Shown piece after piece: positions 45,484 through 54,164 of a DNA stretch of 64,000 nucleotides (position 1 is its first letter; every line of letters begins with the position of its first letter). The stretch spans positions 5,784,501-5,848,500 of the forward strand of contig NC_020126.1 in assembly GCF_000331735.1 (NCBI RefSeq), in the 5' to 3' direction. The position numbers were made by a program, and so were the translations under genes. Under the pieces are notes generated by a model. That model ran no database searches. It was given only the letters and a program-made list of their open reading frames with translations, and had not been told where the DNA came from. The DNA comes from Myxococcus stipitatus DSM 14675. GTDB taxonomy: Bacteria; Myxococcota; Myxococcia; Myxococcales; Myxococcaceae.

Positions 45484-48400
45484 ATGAGCGAGCGCAACGA
45501 TATTCCGCGGGCCCCCGTCACGGCCGCGCCTCCGGTTCCTGGAGCGCCCGTGAAGCCCGCCCCCGCCGCCAGCGAGGTCCTCACCCAGTCCGTCCAGGCC
45601 GCGCCCGCGGCGCCCCCCTCGCCCAGCATGGAGGACGAGGCCCGCGAGCGCATCGCCTCCCTGGAGCGTGAGGCACGCGCGCTGAGCACCACCGACGGAC
45701 AGGCCGCCGCGGTGCTCTTCCACGAGGTGGGGCTGCTCTGGGAGGAGCCGCTCAAGAATCCGCGCAACGCGGCGGTCGCGTTCCAGAACGCCTACAAGCT
45801 GGCGCCCCGCTTCCTCGTCAACATCCGCGCCGCGCGCCGGCTCTTCGCGGACGTGGGCAACTGGCAGATGGTCATCCAGTTGCTCGACGCGGAGCTGGCC
45901 GCCACCGACGACACGCGCCACCAGGCCGCGCTCCTGTTCGAGAAGGGCATCGTCCTCCAGGAGCGGCTGTCTCGCGACGACGAGTCCTCCGCGTGCCTGC
46001 GCCAGTGCCTGGAGCGCCGGCCCACGGACGTGGTGGTCCTCACGCAGCTGGAGTCCGTCTACGCCGCGCGCAACGACGCCGCCGCGCTGGTGGAGGTCTA
46101 CCGGCTCCTCGCGGCCGCGGTGCAGCAGCCGTCGCTGCGCGCGCACTACCTCACGTCCGCGGGCCTGCTGCTGGAGGAGCGGCTCAAGCAGCGCGAGCCC
46201 GCCGCCGCCCTGCTGCGCGAGGCGTTCGCGCTGGACCGCACGGACCCGCTGCTGCTCGCCGCGCTCAAGCGCGTGTCGGAGCGCGAGGGCCGGACCGACG
46301 AACTGCTCGAGGCCCTCACCGCCGAGGCGTCGCTCCTGGGGTCGCAGGCCGCTCCCGCGTACCTGCAGATCGCCAAGGTGCACGAGCGGATCGGCCAGAA
46401 GGAAGAGGCGCTCGCCGCGCTCCTGGATGGCCGCCGCGCCGCGCCGCATGAGCCCCTGGTGCTCAGCGAGCTGGCCGGCATCTACGAGACGCAGGGCCGC
46501 TACGAGGAGCTGGCGGACGTGCTGCTCGCGCGCGTGGGCTCGCTCAACGACGAGAGCGAGCTGGTGGCCACCAACCTGCGGCTGGCCGCGCTCTACGAGG
46601 AGGTCCTCAAGCGCGAGGTGGACGCGGCGGCGCGCTATCAGGCCATCGTCGCGCGCATCCCCGGCCACGCCGCGGCGCTCGCCGGCCTGGGCAAGCTCTA
46701 CTACCGCATGCAGAACTGGGAGGGGCTGGTCTCCGTCTTCGACGCGGAGGTCGCCGCCGCCGAGGACGCCAAGCAGAAGGCCGCGCGCATGTACAAGGCG
46801 GCGGAGATTCTCGAGGAGCGGCTGGGTCGGCAGGAGGACGCCATCTCCCGCTACAACTCGTGCCTCCAGCTGCAGCCGGGCTACCTCCCCGCGCAGAAGG
46901 CCCTCACCCGCCTCTTCGAGCGACAGGGCCGCTTCGCGGAGCTGGTGGCGATGTTCGAACAGGACCTGCTCCAGACGTCGGACCGGGACCAGCTCATCAC
47001 CACGCTCAACAAGATGGCCGGCGTGTACGAGGACCGGCTGGGAGACCTGGACCACGCCATCGAGTGCATGAAGCGCATCCTCGACCTGGCGTCGGACCAC
47101 CTGCCCACCATCCGCAACCTGGCGCGGCTGTACGAGCGCGCGGGCCGCTACCGGGAGCTGCTGGAGACGCACGACCTGGAGGCGTCGCTCGCGGGCGACA
47201 CCAAGCAGGTGCTGTCGCTCCTGCACCGCAACGCGGAGATCCTCGACGAGAACCTGAAGGACCGCCCGGGCGCCATCGCCGCGTATGAGCGCGTGCTGGC
47301 GCTGTCTCCCTCGTACCTGCCCGCGCTCAAGGCTCTGGGCCGGCTGTACGCGCAGGACGGCCGCTGGGAGAAGCTGGTGGACATGTACCGGGCGGAGTCG
47401 GAGAGCTCGACGTCCACCGAGCAGGCCGCCGCGCTCATCTACAAGATTGGCGAGCTGTACGAGCAGCGGATGTCTCGCGAGCACGAGGCCATCGCGTCGT
47501 ACCAGGAGGCGCTGATGCTGGCGCCCAGCTACTTCCCGGCGCTGCGCGCGCTGGCCCGCATCTACCGGGCGCAGGGCGCGTGGGAGAACCTGGTGGAGAT
47601 GCTGCGCGAGGAGGCCGCCAACCGCACGGACCCGCTGGAGCGCGCCAACGCGCTGTTCCAGGCCGCGGTCATCTGGGAGGACGCCCTCCAGCGGCCCGAG
47701 CTGGCCATCGAGACGTATCAGGAAGTGCTGCGGCTCACGCCGGGCCATGCCGCCACGCTGCGCGCCCTGGAGCGGTTGTTCCTGGCGCAGGACAACGTGA
47801 AGGAGCTGGTGGCCATCCTGGACCGGGAGACGCAGGTGGGCGGCACGCCCGCGGCCAAGGTGACGGCGTACCTCAAGCTGGCGCGGCTCTATCTGGACCG
47901 CTTCCAGGAGCCCTCGCGCGCGGCGCTGTGCTGCGAGGCCGTGCTGGGCCTGGACGCGGGCAACCTCACCGCGCTCACGCTGTTGGAGCGCATCCGCGCG
48001 TCGGACCGGCCGCGCCGCGCGGAGCTGCGTCAGCGCCTGGCCGAGCGCGTGAAGGACCCGCGCCTGGCCACCGCGCTGCGCCTGTCCGCGGCGGTGGACC
48101 TGGACAAGGGCCCCGCCGAGGGAACGCTGGAGGCGTACAAGCGCGCCTTCGAGGCGGACCCGGCGGATGCGCGGCTCGCCTTCGCGCTGGAGCGCTCCCT
48201 GCGGCTCGCCGGTGACGTGGCGGGCCTCGCGCGGCTCTACACGCTGCGGCTCGCCCACGCCCGCGACGCCGATGAAGCACTGGAGATGCTCCTGCGCACG
48301 GCCGAGCTCGCGGAGGTCCGCTTCGGGGACCTGGAGCGCGCGGCGGCCCTCTACAAGCAGGCGCTGGAGCTGCAACCGCATTGCATCCCGGCGCTGCAGG

Positions 48401-50562
48401 GGACGCGGCGCGTGGCGATGCGGCGCGGGGATGCGGCCGAGGCTCGGGCCGCGCTGGAGACCGAGGCCCGGCTCAGCAAGGACCCGCGGGGCGCCATCGA
48501 GGCGTTCATCGGCGCGGCGCGGCTCGCCTCGCTCGTGCAGAAGGACACGGACGGCGCGGCGGCGCTCTACAAGCAGGCGCTGGAGAGAGACCCGCTGCAC
48601 CCGGCCGCGCAGGCGGGGCTGGAGGAGCTGCTCGCCCAGCGCGGGGGCTCCGCGGACCTGGCGGCGCTGCATGAGCGGCGCGCCGAGGCGAAGCTGGCGC
48701 AGAAGGACAGCACCGCGGCGGCCACGGGCTTCGTGAGCGCGGCGCGGCTCCACCATGCGGCCCTGGGCGACAGGACTCGCGCGGTGGCGCTGCTGGAGAA
48801 GGCGCTCATGGCGCAGCCGGGCCATGTCGAGGCGCTGGAGCTGCGCGGCTCGCTGCTCCTGGAGGCGCAGCAGTACGCGGAGGCCGCGGCCATGCTGAGC
48901 CAGCGCGTGCAGCAAGGGGGAGACCCTCGGACGCTCGCGGCGTTCCACCTCACGCTGGGCGGCCTGTACCAGACGCATCTGCAGGACCCGACGCGCGCCA
49001 CGGCGCACCTGATGACCGTGCTCTCCTCGCAGCCTCGGCACATCGAGGCGCTGGAGCGGCTGGCCTCGATCCATGCGCAGGCCCGCAACTGGACCGGCGC
49101 GGTGGACTGCCTGCACAAGCTCCTGCAGCAAGACCTGCCCGTGGAGTCGCGGGCGCGCTTCACGCTGGACCTGGCGCGCACCTACGACGAGGGACTGGGC
49201 GACGCGGCCGCGGCCACCCCGCTGTATCGCCGCGCGATGGAGCTCTCGCCGGGAGACCCGGCGTTGGTGGACCGGCTCGTGACGCTGTACGAGCGGGCTC
49301 GCAACCTGCCGGAGCTGGCGCAGATGCTGGAGGCGCAGGCGCAGTCCTCGGCTTCGGCGGCGGACCCGAAGCGGGCCGCGGCGCTGCGCATCCGGGTGGC
49401 GGAGCTGTACGCCGGCCCGCTGTCCGAGCCCGCGCGCGCCACCGCGCTGTACCGCCAGGTGGTCGACAGCGACGGTGCCCATCTCGCGGCGCGCTCGGCG
49501 CTCGCGGGGCTGTATGCGCGGGACACCTCGTCCGTGCCCCTGGCCGTCGAGGAGCACCGGCAGATCCTCCGCCAGGACCCGACGCGCGTGGACAGCCTGC
49601 ATGCGCTGTTCAAGCTGTGGGAGGGACTGCGGCAGCTCGACAAGGCGTTCTGCGTGGCGTCGGTGCTGCAGTTCCTGCGCTCGGCGAACGAGGTGGAGCT
49701 GGCCTTCTACACGGAGGGCCGCACGCGGCTGGCGCAGGAGGCTCGCGAGGCCCTCACGTCGACGGACGTGGACACCGTGCTGCTGCATCCGGGTGTCCGC
49801 GGGCCGCTGCTCGAGGTGCTGCGCGCCATCGGCGACCAGCTCGAGAAGGTGTATCCCCCGAGCTTCGACATCGTCGGCGTCAATCCCAAGACGGACAAGC
49901 TCAAGCCGGACAGCGCCGTGTACAAGGCCATCCGCGGCGTGGCGCAGGTGTTCGGCGTGGAGGAGTTCGACGCGTACCAGTCGCGTCGTGGCCTGGCCGT
50001 GCTGGAGACCACCGAGCCGATGTCCGTGTGCATCGGCCAGGACGTGGTGCGGCGCTTCAACGCCCGGGAGCAGAAGTTCCTGCTGGGCCGCGCGGCGATG
50101 GGCCTGCTCAACAAGGCGGCGGTGCTGGAGAAGCTGTCCCAGGGCGAGACGGCGGACCTCTTCGGCAGCGCGGTGCGCATCCACGCGCCGCAGTTCGCCG
50201 CGATGGGGCGACGCAACGACGAGACGGTGAAGCAGCTGCGCAAGGCCTTCTCACGCAAGGCCATCAAGGCGCTGGAGAGCCCGGCGATGGCGCTGGGGGA
50301 CGTCGCGAAGCTGGAGCTGTCGCCCTGGCTGGATGCGCTGGACTCCTCGGCGGACCGGGCCGGGTTGCTCATCACCGGGGACGTGTCCGTGGGCCTGGGC
50401 ATGGTGCTGCGCGAGGACCCGAACTACGCGGGCGCGAAGCTGGACGCTCCCGAGCCCGTCATCCAAGCGGTGCGGGATGGAACGCGGCTGCGCACGTTGC
50501 TCGCGTGGTCCTTCACGGACGACTTCTTCCGGCTGCGTCAGCGGCTGGGACTGTCGCTGTAG
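45484..50562 (+). CDS. Very large TPR-repeat protein
   Basis: The 1692-residue protein has a Pro/Ala-rich N-terminal ~45 residues and no signal peptide. About 1250 residues of TPR-like repeats follow, with a period near 34-40 (RYEELADVLLARVGSLNDES, NWEGLVSVFDAEVAAAEDAK, AITALLAL-type spacing with PGHAAALAGL). The last ~350 residues are not TPR; they include FDIVGVNPKTDKLKPDSAVY and FLLGRAAMGLLNKAAVLEKL, which I cannot assign. It is probably a large cytoplasmic scaffold. The ATG at 45484 has GGAGC upstream. Confidence 0.88.
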   Translation: MSERNDIPRAPVTAAPPVPGAPVKPAPAASEVLTQSVQAAPAAPPSPSMEDEARERIASLEREARALSTTDGQAAAVLFHEVGLLWEEPLKNPRNAAVAFQNAYKLAPRFLVNIRAARRLFADVGNWQMVIQLLDAELAATDDTRHQAALLFEKGIVLQERLSRDDESSACLRQCLERRPTDVVVLTQLESVYAARNDAAALVEVYRLLAAAVQQPSLRAHYLTSAGLLLEERLKQREPAAALLREAFALDRTDPLLLAALKRVSEREGRTDELLEALTAEASLLGSQAAPAYLQIAKVHERIGQKEEALAALLDGRRAAPHEPLVLSELAGIYETQGRYEELADVLLARVGSLNDESELVATNLRLAALYEEVLKREVDAAARYQAIVARIPGHAAALAGLGKLYYRMQNWEGLVSVFDAEVAAAEDAKQKAARMYKAAEILEERLGRQEDAISRYNSCLQLQPGYLPAQKALTRLFERQGRFAELVAMFEQDLLQTSDRDQLITTLNKMAGVYEDRLGDLDHAIECMKRILDLASDHLPTIRNLARLYERAGRYRELLETHDLEASLAGDTKQVLSLLHRNAEILDENLKDRPGAIAAYERVLALSPSYLPALKALGRLYAQDGRWEKLVDMYRAESESSTSTEQAAALIYKIGELYEQRMSREHEAIASYQEALMLAPSYFPALRALARIYRAQGAWENLVEMLREEAANRTDPLERANALFQAAVIWEDALQRPELAIETYQEVLRLTPGHAATLRALERLFLAQDNVKELVAILDRETQVGGTPAAKVTAYLKLARLYLDRFQEPSRAALCCEAVLGLDAGNLTALTLLERIRASDRPRRAELRQRLAERVKDPRLATALRLSAAVDLDKGPAEGTLEAYKRAFEADPADARLAFALERSLRLAGDVAGLARLYTLRLAHARDADEALEMLLRTAELAEVRFGDLERAAALYKQALELQPHCIPALQGTRRVAMRRGDAAEARAALETEARLSKDPRGAIEAFIGAARLASLVQKDTDGAAALYKQALERDPLHPAAQAGLEELLAQRGGSADLAALHERRAEAKLAQKDSTAAATGFVSAARLHHAALGDRTRAVALLEKALMAQPGHVEALELRGSLLLEAQQYAEAAAMLSQRVQQGGDPRTLAAFHLTLGGLYQTHLQDPTRATAHLMTVLSSQPRHIEALERLASIHAQARNWTGAVDCLHKLLQQDLPVESRARFTLDLARTYDEGLGDAAAATPLYRRAMELSPGDPALVDRLVTLYERARNLPELAQMLEAQAQSSASAADPKRAAALRIRVAELYAGPLSEPARATALYRQVVDSDGAHLAARSALAGLYARDTSSVPLAVEEHRQILRQDPTRVDSLHALFKLWEGLRQLDKAFCVASVLQFLRSANEVELAFYTEGRTRLAQEAREALTSTDVDTVLLHPGVRGPLLEVLRAIGDQLEKVYPPSFDIVGVNPKTDKLKPDSAVYKAIRGVAQVFGVEEFDAYQSRRGLAVLETTEPMSVCIGQDVVRRFNAREQKFLLGRAAMGLLNKAAVLEKLSQGETADLFGSAVRIHAPQFAAMGRRNDETVKQLRKAFSRKAIKALESPAMALGDVAKLELSPWLDALDSSADRAGLLITGDVSVGLGMVLREDPNYAGAKLDAPEPVIQAVRDGTRLRTLLAWSFTDDFFRLRQRLGLSL

Positions 50563-50573
50563 CGTGACGGCTG

Positions 50574-50601
50574 GCGGCGGGAGGCTCGCTACTCCCGCCG
50601 C
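50574..50601. terminator. Hairpin shared by convergent TPR and CinA-like genes
   Basis: Perfect 10-base arms (GCGGCGGGAG / CTCCCGCCGC) flank an 8-base loop, beginning 12 bases after the TPR stop and overlapping the CinA-like gene's last codons. No T-run. Confidence 0.45.
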
Positions 50602-51326
50602 AGCACCGCGCCCTCGGGAAGTCCGCCGACGATTCGCGCGACGGCCTCCTCCACGGGGCCCCGGTCCGCGCATTCGATGGTGATCTTCACGCGGTAGTCC
50701 TTCGTGGGGTCGAACTCCGGATACGAGCCGATGGCCACGTGCGGCATGCTCAAGGCCACGGCATCCAGCACGGCGGCGATCTCACTCTCCCCCAGGCCCA
50801 GGAACAGGTTGTGGAGCACCACGGGGGTGCCACTCAGCCTCGCGAGTACCGTCTCCAACTGCATCCGGAAGAGCTGGGGCACGCCGGGCAGCAGGAAGAT
50901 GTCTCCCACGGTCAGGACGGGGAACCACGTCCCCGCTTGCGGCAGCAGCACGGCGCCTTCGGGCGCATCCGCCAGGCGCATGCCTTCCGCCGTGACCTTG
51001 CCTCCCGGGGCGCGGGCCTCGATGAGCGACACCATCTCCGGCAGCCGCACCACCGGCTTCCCGAGGGCCAGCGCCACCGCCCGCACCGTGACGTCATCGT
51101 GGGTGGGGCCAATGCCGCCACTGGTGAAGACGTAGCGAGCCTTCTGACGGGCCCGGCTCATCGCATCGACGATGGCGTCCACGTCATCGAGGATGGTCTC
51201 CACCGAGCGGAGGGGGATGCCCACCTCGCGCAGCCGCTTGATGAGGTGTGGACCGTTCTGGTCCTGGACCTTCGCGGTCAGGACCTCATTGCCGATGATG
51301 ATTGCCGCCGCACCCGAACGCTCCAT
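50589..51326 (-). CDS. CinA N-terminal / MoCF-domain protein
   Basis: The 245-residue protein is a molybdopterin-binding (MoCF) domain: AAIIIGNEVLTAKVQDQNGP, VFTSGGIGPTHDDVTVRAVA and LPGVPQLFRMQLE. This is the COG1058 part of CinA; the C-terminal nicotinamide-nucleotide amidase domain is absent. Such short forms are linked to ADP-ribose or nucleotide pyrophosphatase activity in some bacteria. The ATG at 51326 is preferred over an upstream frame start without similarity. Confidence 0.88.
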   Translation of the reverse strand: MERSGAAAIIIGNEVLTAKVQDQNGPHLIKRLREVGIPLRSVETILDDVDAIVDAMSRARQKARYVFTSGGIGPTHDDVTVRAVALALGKPVVRLPEMVSLIEARAPGGKVTAEGMRLADAPEGAVLLPQAGTWFPVLTVGDIFLLPGVPQLFRMQLETVLARLSGTPVVLHNLFLGLGESEIAAVLDAVALSMPHVAIGSYPEFDPTKDYRVKITIECADRGPVEEAVARIVGGLPEGAVLRRE

Positions 51327-51408
51327 GGAGTCGGGGACTCTACCGCATGGAGGTGAAGATGCGCCGCGCGAGTCTCGCGCCACACGGTGAGTGTCCATTT
51401 CCCATGTC

Positions 51409-51422
51409 GGCATACTGATTGC
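51409..51422 (+). promoter_or_regulatory. Sigma-54-like promoter element
   Basis: GGCATACTGATTGC matches the -24/-12 core GGCA-N6-TTGC exactly. It lies in the divergent region upstream of the first of two paralogous lipoprotein genes. The predicted start would be near 51434. The second paralog has the same core. Confidence 0.55.
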
Positions 51423-51535
51423 TCAGCGCAAGAGATGCACCGTGGCCGGGATGCGCTTTGGCCGGCTGCGTTGCCGATTCCGGAGCCCCCCTGATGACGA
51501 GCGTCTGTTCCCCGACCGTGACCGCGAGATTCTCC

Positions 51536-52138
51536 ATGTTCCGCCGAACGCTGCCCGTCTTCCCCATGATGCTGGCGTTGTCGCTCACCGCCTGCGGCGA
51601 TGAGCTGAATCCGGAGCGAGTGCCGCCCCAGTCGGTCTGGGTGACTTCTCGCGTGGGGACACACTCGGAGCTCAGGACCCTCTCCTATGACCTGTTCCCG
51701 GGGGGCTACCTGGGCTTCGTGCGAGAAGGGACCCCTTCCCTCGGCGCGTGCGCCACATTCGCCCCGGGTGGGAGTCTGGGGGTGGATGGTGACTCGAGGG
51801 CATGCATGGTCCTGGACCTCGACAACGCGGTCCTCGGAACCGGCCCCAAGAAGTTCAAGGTCGCCGGGCAGAGCAGCTACACCGTCGCGGGGTCCTCCGC
51901 GACGTTCACCCCAGGGGCGGGACACTCGCCTGAGATCAAGAACGCCTACGCCAGCATCTTCTGCGCGGCCTCGGACCGGGCAGACGCCGTTCAGGACGTG
52001 TCTGGCCGGGTCGTGCTGGAAGAGAACAGCGATACGCGGCTGAGTGGCTACGTGGTGGCGACCAGCATCGGGAAGACGGTGGGCTGCACCTTCGGCGACA
52101 AGACCGAGGTGAACATCCGCTTCGACATCGCCCGCTGA
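51536..52138 (+). CDS. Lipoprotein, first of two tandem paralogs
   Basis: The 200-residue protein has a signal ending LSLTAC. The mature domain has paired Cys and the blocks VLGTGPKKF, GHSPEIKNAYAS, VVLEENSDTRLSGYV and VNIRFDIAR, all echoed in the next gene. The family is not recognised. The ATG at 51536 is chosen because it gives a normal-length lipoprotein signal and a size matching the paralog; an ATG at 51494 is possible. Confidence 0.7.
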   Translation: MFRRTLPVFPMMLALSLTACGDELNPERVPPQSVWVTSRVGTHSELRTLSYDLFPGGYLGFVREGTPSLGACATFAPGGSLGVDGDSRACMVLDLDNAVLGTGPKKFKVAGQSSYTVAGSSATFTPGAGHSPEIKNAYASIFCAASDRADAVQDVSGRVVLEENSDTRLSGYVVATSIGKTVGCTFGDKTEVNIRFDIAR

Positions 52139-52337
52139 CCCCGTTGTCTCAGAATTTCATTTCAGGAATCCGTGGCGGGCCTCTGCTCCACAGAGGCTCG
52201 TCCACGGGTCGACGAGCGAGTCGCGCCTCCGGGCGTTCGCCGCCCTTCCCTTGTTGCCGAGAATCCATGAGGCGGCACTCCAGATTCGCTTCGAAGCCCT
52301 GACCTTCTAGCGCGACCACCCAGGGGCTGACAGTGGG

Positions 52338-52351
52338 GGCATTTCAATTGC
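52338..52351 (+). promoter_or_regulatory. Sigma-54-like promoter element
   Basis: GGCATTTCAATTGC matches GGCA-N6-TTGC exactly. The predicted transcription start (about 52363) would leave only about three bases before the ATG at 52366, so a leaderless or slightly shifted start is implied. Confidence 0.5.
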
Positions 52352-52365
52352 ACACTTCGGGCACC

Positions 52366-52962
52366 ATGCCCCAAGCCCCCCATGTCTCCCTCCGAACGTT
52401 CGCAGCCCTCCCCTTCGCCCTGGCCCTGTCGCTCACCGCCTGCGGCGACGACGCCAAGCCAGGGGATGAAGACGCCACGGGCTACATCCGGACGAGCAAG
52501 CCCACCCAGGTCCTCTTTCACTTGAACCCGCAATTCGAGCTCAAGGACGGAGCGCCCCGGCGGTTGGGACTGTGCAAGTGGAGCGACCCGGACCCCAACA
52601 CTGTCGATGATGAGTCGACGGCCTGTGCGAACGTCGCGTTCGACGAAGCGGCCCTCGGCACGGGCCCCAAGAGCTTCACCATCAAGCTCGGCGCCCTCCT
52701 CCCCCCGACCGGAGACGCCACCATCACCCCCCGCGAGGGCAACTCCTCCGAAATCAAGGAGGCCTATTTCTCGACGGGTGGTTGCCTCGCACCGCCCCAG
52801 CGAGGGGACACGACCCAGGAGCTCACCGGCACCCTGGTGTTCGAGGAGAATACGGCCACGCGACTCCGGGGACGTCTCGAGCTGCGCAGCACGGGGGCGA
52901 CCCGGGGACGTTGCCCCGTCATGGATGCCGAGGCCGACCTGCGCTTCGACCTGCAGCGCTGA
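52366..52962 (+). CDS. Lipoprotein, second of two tandem paralogs
   Basis: The 198-residue protein has a signal ending ALSLTAC, identical over the lipobox to the preceding gene's product. Shared blocks are ALGTGPKSF, GNSSEIKEAYFS, LVFEENTATRLRGRL and ADLRFDLQR. Overall similarity is moderate, so the duplication is old. The ATG at 52366 is the only start compatible with the sigma-54-like element just upstream. Function unknown. Confidence 0.72.
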   Translation: MPQAPHVSLRTFAALPFALALSLTACGDDAKPGDEDATGYIRTSKPTQVLFHLNPQFELKDGAPRRLGLCKWSDPDPNTVDDESTACANVAFDEAALGTGPKSFTIKLGALLPPTGDATITPREGNSSEIKEAYFSTGGCLAPPQRGDTTQELTGTLVFEENTATRLRGRLELRSTGATRGRCPVMDAEADLRFDLQR

Positions 52963-52978
52963 CGTCTCCGTCAGCGCT
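52955..52978. terminator. Hairpin shared by convergent lipoprotein and tmk genes
   Basis: Perfect 10-base arms (AGCGCTGACG / CGTCAGCGCT) flank a TCTC loop. The hairpin spans both stop codons. Confidence 0.5.
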
Positions 52979-53627
52979 TGCGGCCCAGGAGCCTGCGAAT
53001 CTCCACGAGGGAGGCCGCCGTCACCGCCTCGATGCCCTGCTCGCCATCGATGTGGACGATGCGCTCCTTCTTCGCGCGGCGGCGGATGGCGGCCAGGTAC
53101 TGCTTCGCGATGCGCCGCTGCGCCTCATCCGCCTCGAACAACTCCTCCGCGCCCCCCCGCACCGCGCGCCGCTTCGCCGCGACTTCGGGGGCGACTCCCA
53201 CGAACAACGTCAGGTCCGGGGACACCGCGTGGCTGTTGATGGCCTCCACCCAGGCCATGGGCAGCGACGCTCCCTGGTAGGCCAGCGAGGACAGGACATA
53301 CCGGTCGCAGAGGACCAGCTTCCCCTCCGCCAACGCGGGCAACACCCGCGCCGCGAGGTGGTCCGTGCGGTCCGCTGCGAACAAGAGCGCCAGCGTCTCG
53401 GACGTCAGCGGGCCGGCCCCATGGGGCAGCCCCAGCCGGCCCGTGAGGGCCTGGCGAATCATCGTCCCCACGGGCCCATCGGAGGGCTCGCGGGTGGTCA
53501 CCACCACGTGCCCTTCCGCGCGGAGCGCCGAGGCCAGCCGCTCCACCTGCGTGGTGGTCCCCGCACCGTCGAGCCCCTCCAGGACGATGAACCGCCCCTT
53601 GCGGGCGGCCGTTCGCGCGGCGCTCAC
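52971..53627 (-). CDS. tmk: Thymidylate kinase with altered P-loop
   Basis: The enzyme phosphorylates dTMP to dTDP. From the GTG at 53627, which overlaps the upstream stop (GTGA), the product has 218 residues, the normal family length. Family features are FIVLEGLDGAG at the start, TREPSDGPVG, and DRYVLSSLAYQGA. The P-loop reads G18-LDGAG-T24-T-T: the usual Lys at position 24 is Thr (codon ACC). Either this is a tolerated family variant or the enzyme is impaired or divergent in function. Confidence 0.88.
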   Translation of the reverse strand: MSAARTAARKGRFIVLEGLDGAGTTTQVERLASALRAEGHVVVTTREPSDGPVGTMIRQALTGRLGLPHGAGPLTSETLALLFAADRTDHLAARVLPALAEGKLVLCDRYVLSSLAYQGASLPMAWVEAINSHAVSPDLTLFVGVAPEVAAKRRAVRGGAEELFEADEAQRRIAKQYLAAIRRRAKKERIVHIDGEQGIEAVTAASLVEIRRLLGRKR

Positions 53628-53962
53628 CGGGGCAGCAGCGCGGCGGGTTCGTCGAGCCGGAGCTGGCTGCGCAGCGCCAGCATGGCCTGGTAGCCCTTCA
53701 GCTCCTCGGCCAGCACGCGGCGGCCCAGGAGGTAGCGGCGCAGCGCGTACCCCAGCAGCACCACCGACAGCAGGGCCACGCCCCACGCCAGCAGCGGCGT
53801 GCGGAGGGAGTCATAGAACAGCTTGCCAGCAGCCCCCCCGAACATCAGGGCGACCATGGTGGCCACTCCCGTGTGCGCGAAGTGCGTGGTGCTCTGGCGG
53901 ACGGACAGGCTCTCCTGGAGCCGGTCGAGCTGATTCCTCAAGTCCTGGGTATCGGCGCTCAT
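53624..53962 (-). CDS. Small membrane protein with coiled-coil ends
   Basis: The 112-residue protein has an N-terminal helix (DLRNQLDRLQESLSVRQS), two membrane segments (about residues 32-50 and 57-78) and a cytoplasmic helical tail. The ATG at 53962 is used. Its stop overlaps the tmk GTG, so the two genes are translationally coupled. Function unknown. Confidence 0.7.
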   Translation of the reverse strand: MSADTQDLRNQLDRLQESLSVRQSTTHFAHTGVATMVALMFGGAAGKLFYDSLRTPLLAWGVALLSVVLLGYALRRYLLGRRVLAEELKGYQAMLALRSQLRLDEPAALLPR

Positions 53963-54164
53963 TTCGGAGCCGGGCACCCTACAGCACCCCGTCTCACGCG
54001 TCGAGTCATCCAGCTCCCCCCACCCCCACCCACCGGCCCTCCGGAAATTTCAACGACATCGCAACGAGGGAGCAAGGCCCCCCTCGCGACGGGCTCATCC
54101 GCCCCATCACTCGGGCGCACGGCTGGTCGCGGGTTGGCTTGCCAGCCCGAAACGCAGACGCTAC

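Noticed and set aside
43096-50184. A 2362-codon open frame on the minus strand
   Set aside because: It is antisense to the beta-propeller and TPR genes. Its product is a low-complexity His/Arg/Gln/Leu/Val string, the usual result of reading a high-GC gene backwards in its third-position frame. No ribosome binding site or domain was seen.
53978-54164. Possible FMN riboswitch before ribBA
   Set aside because: No match to the conserved FMN-element core was seen in this stretch.
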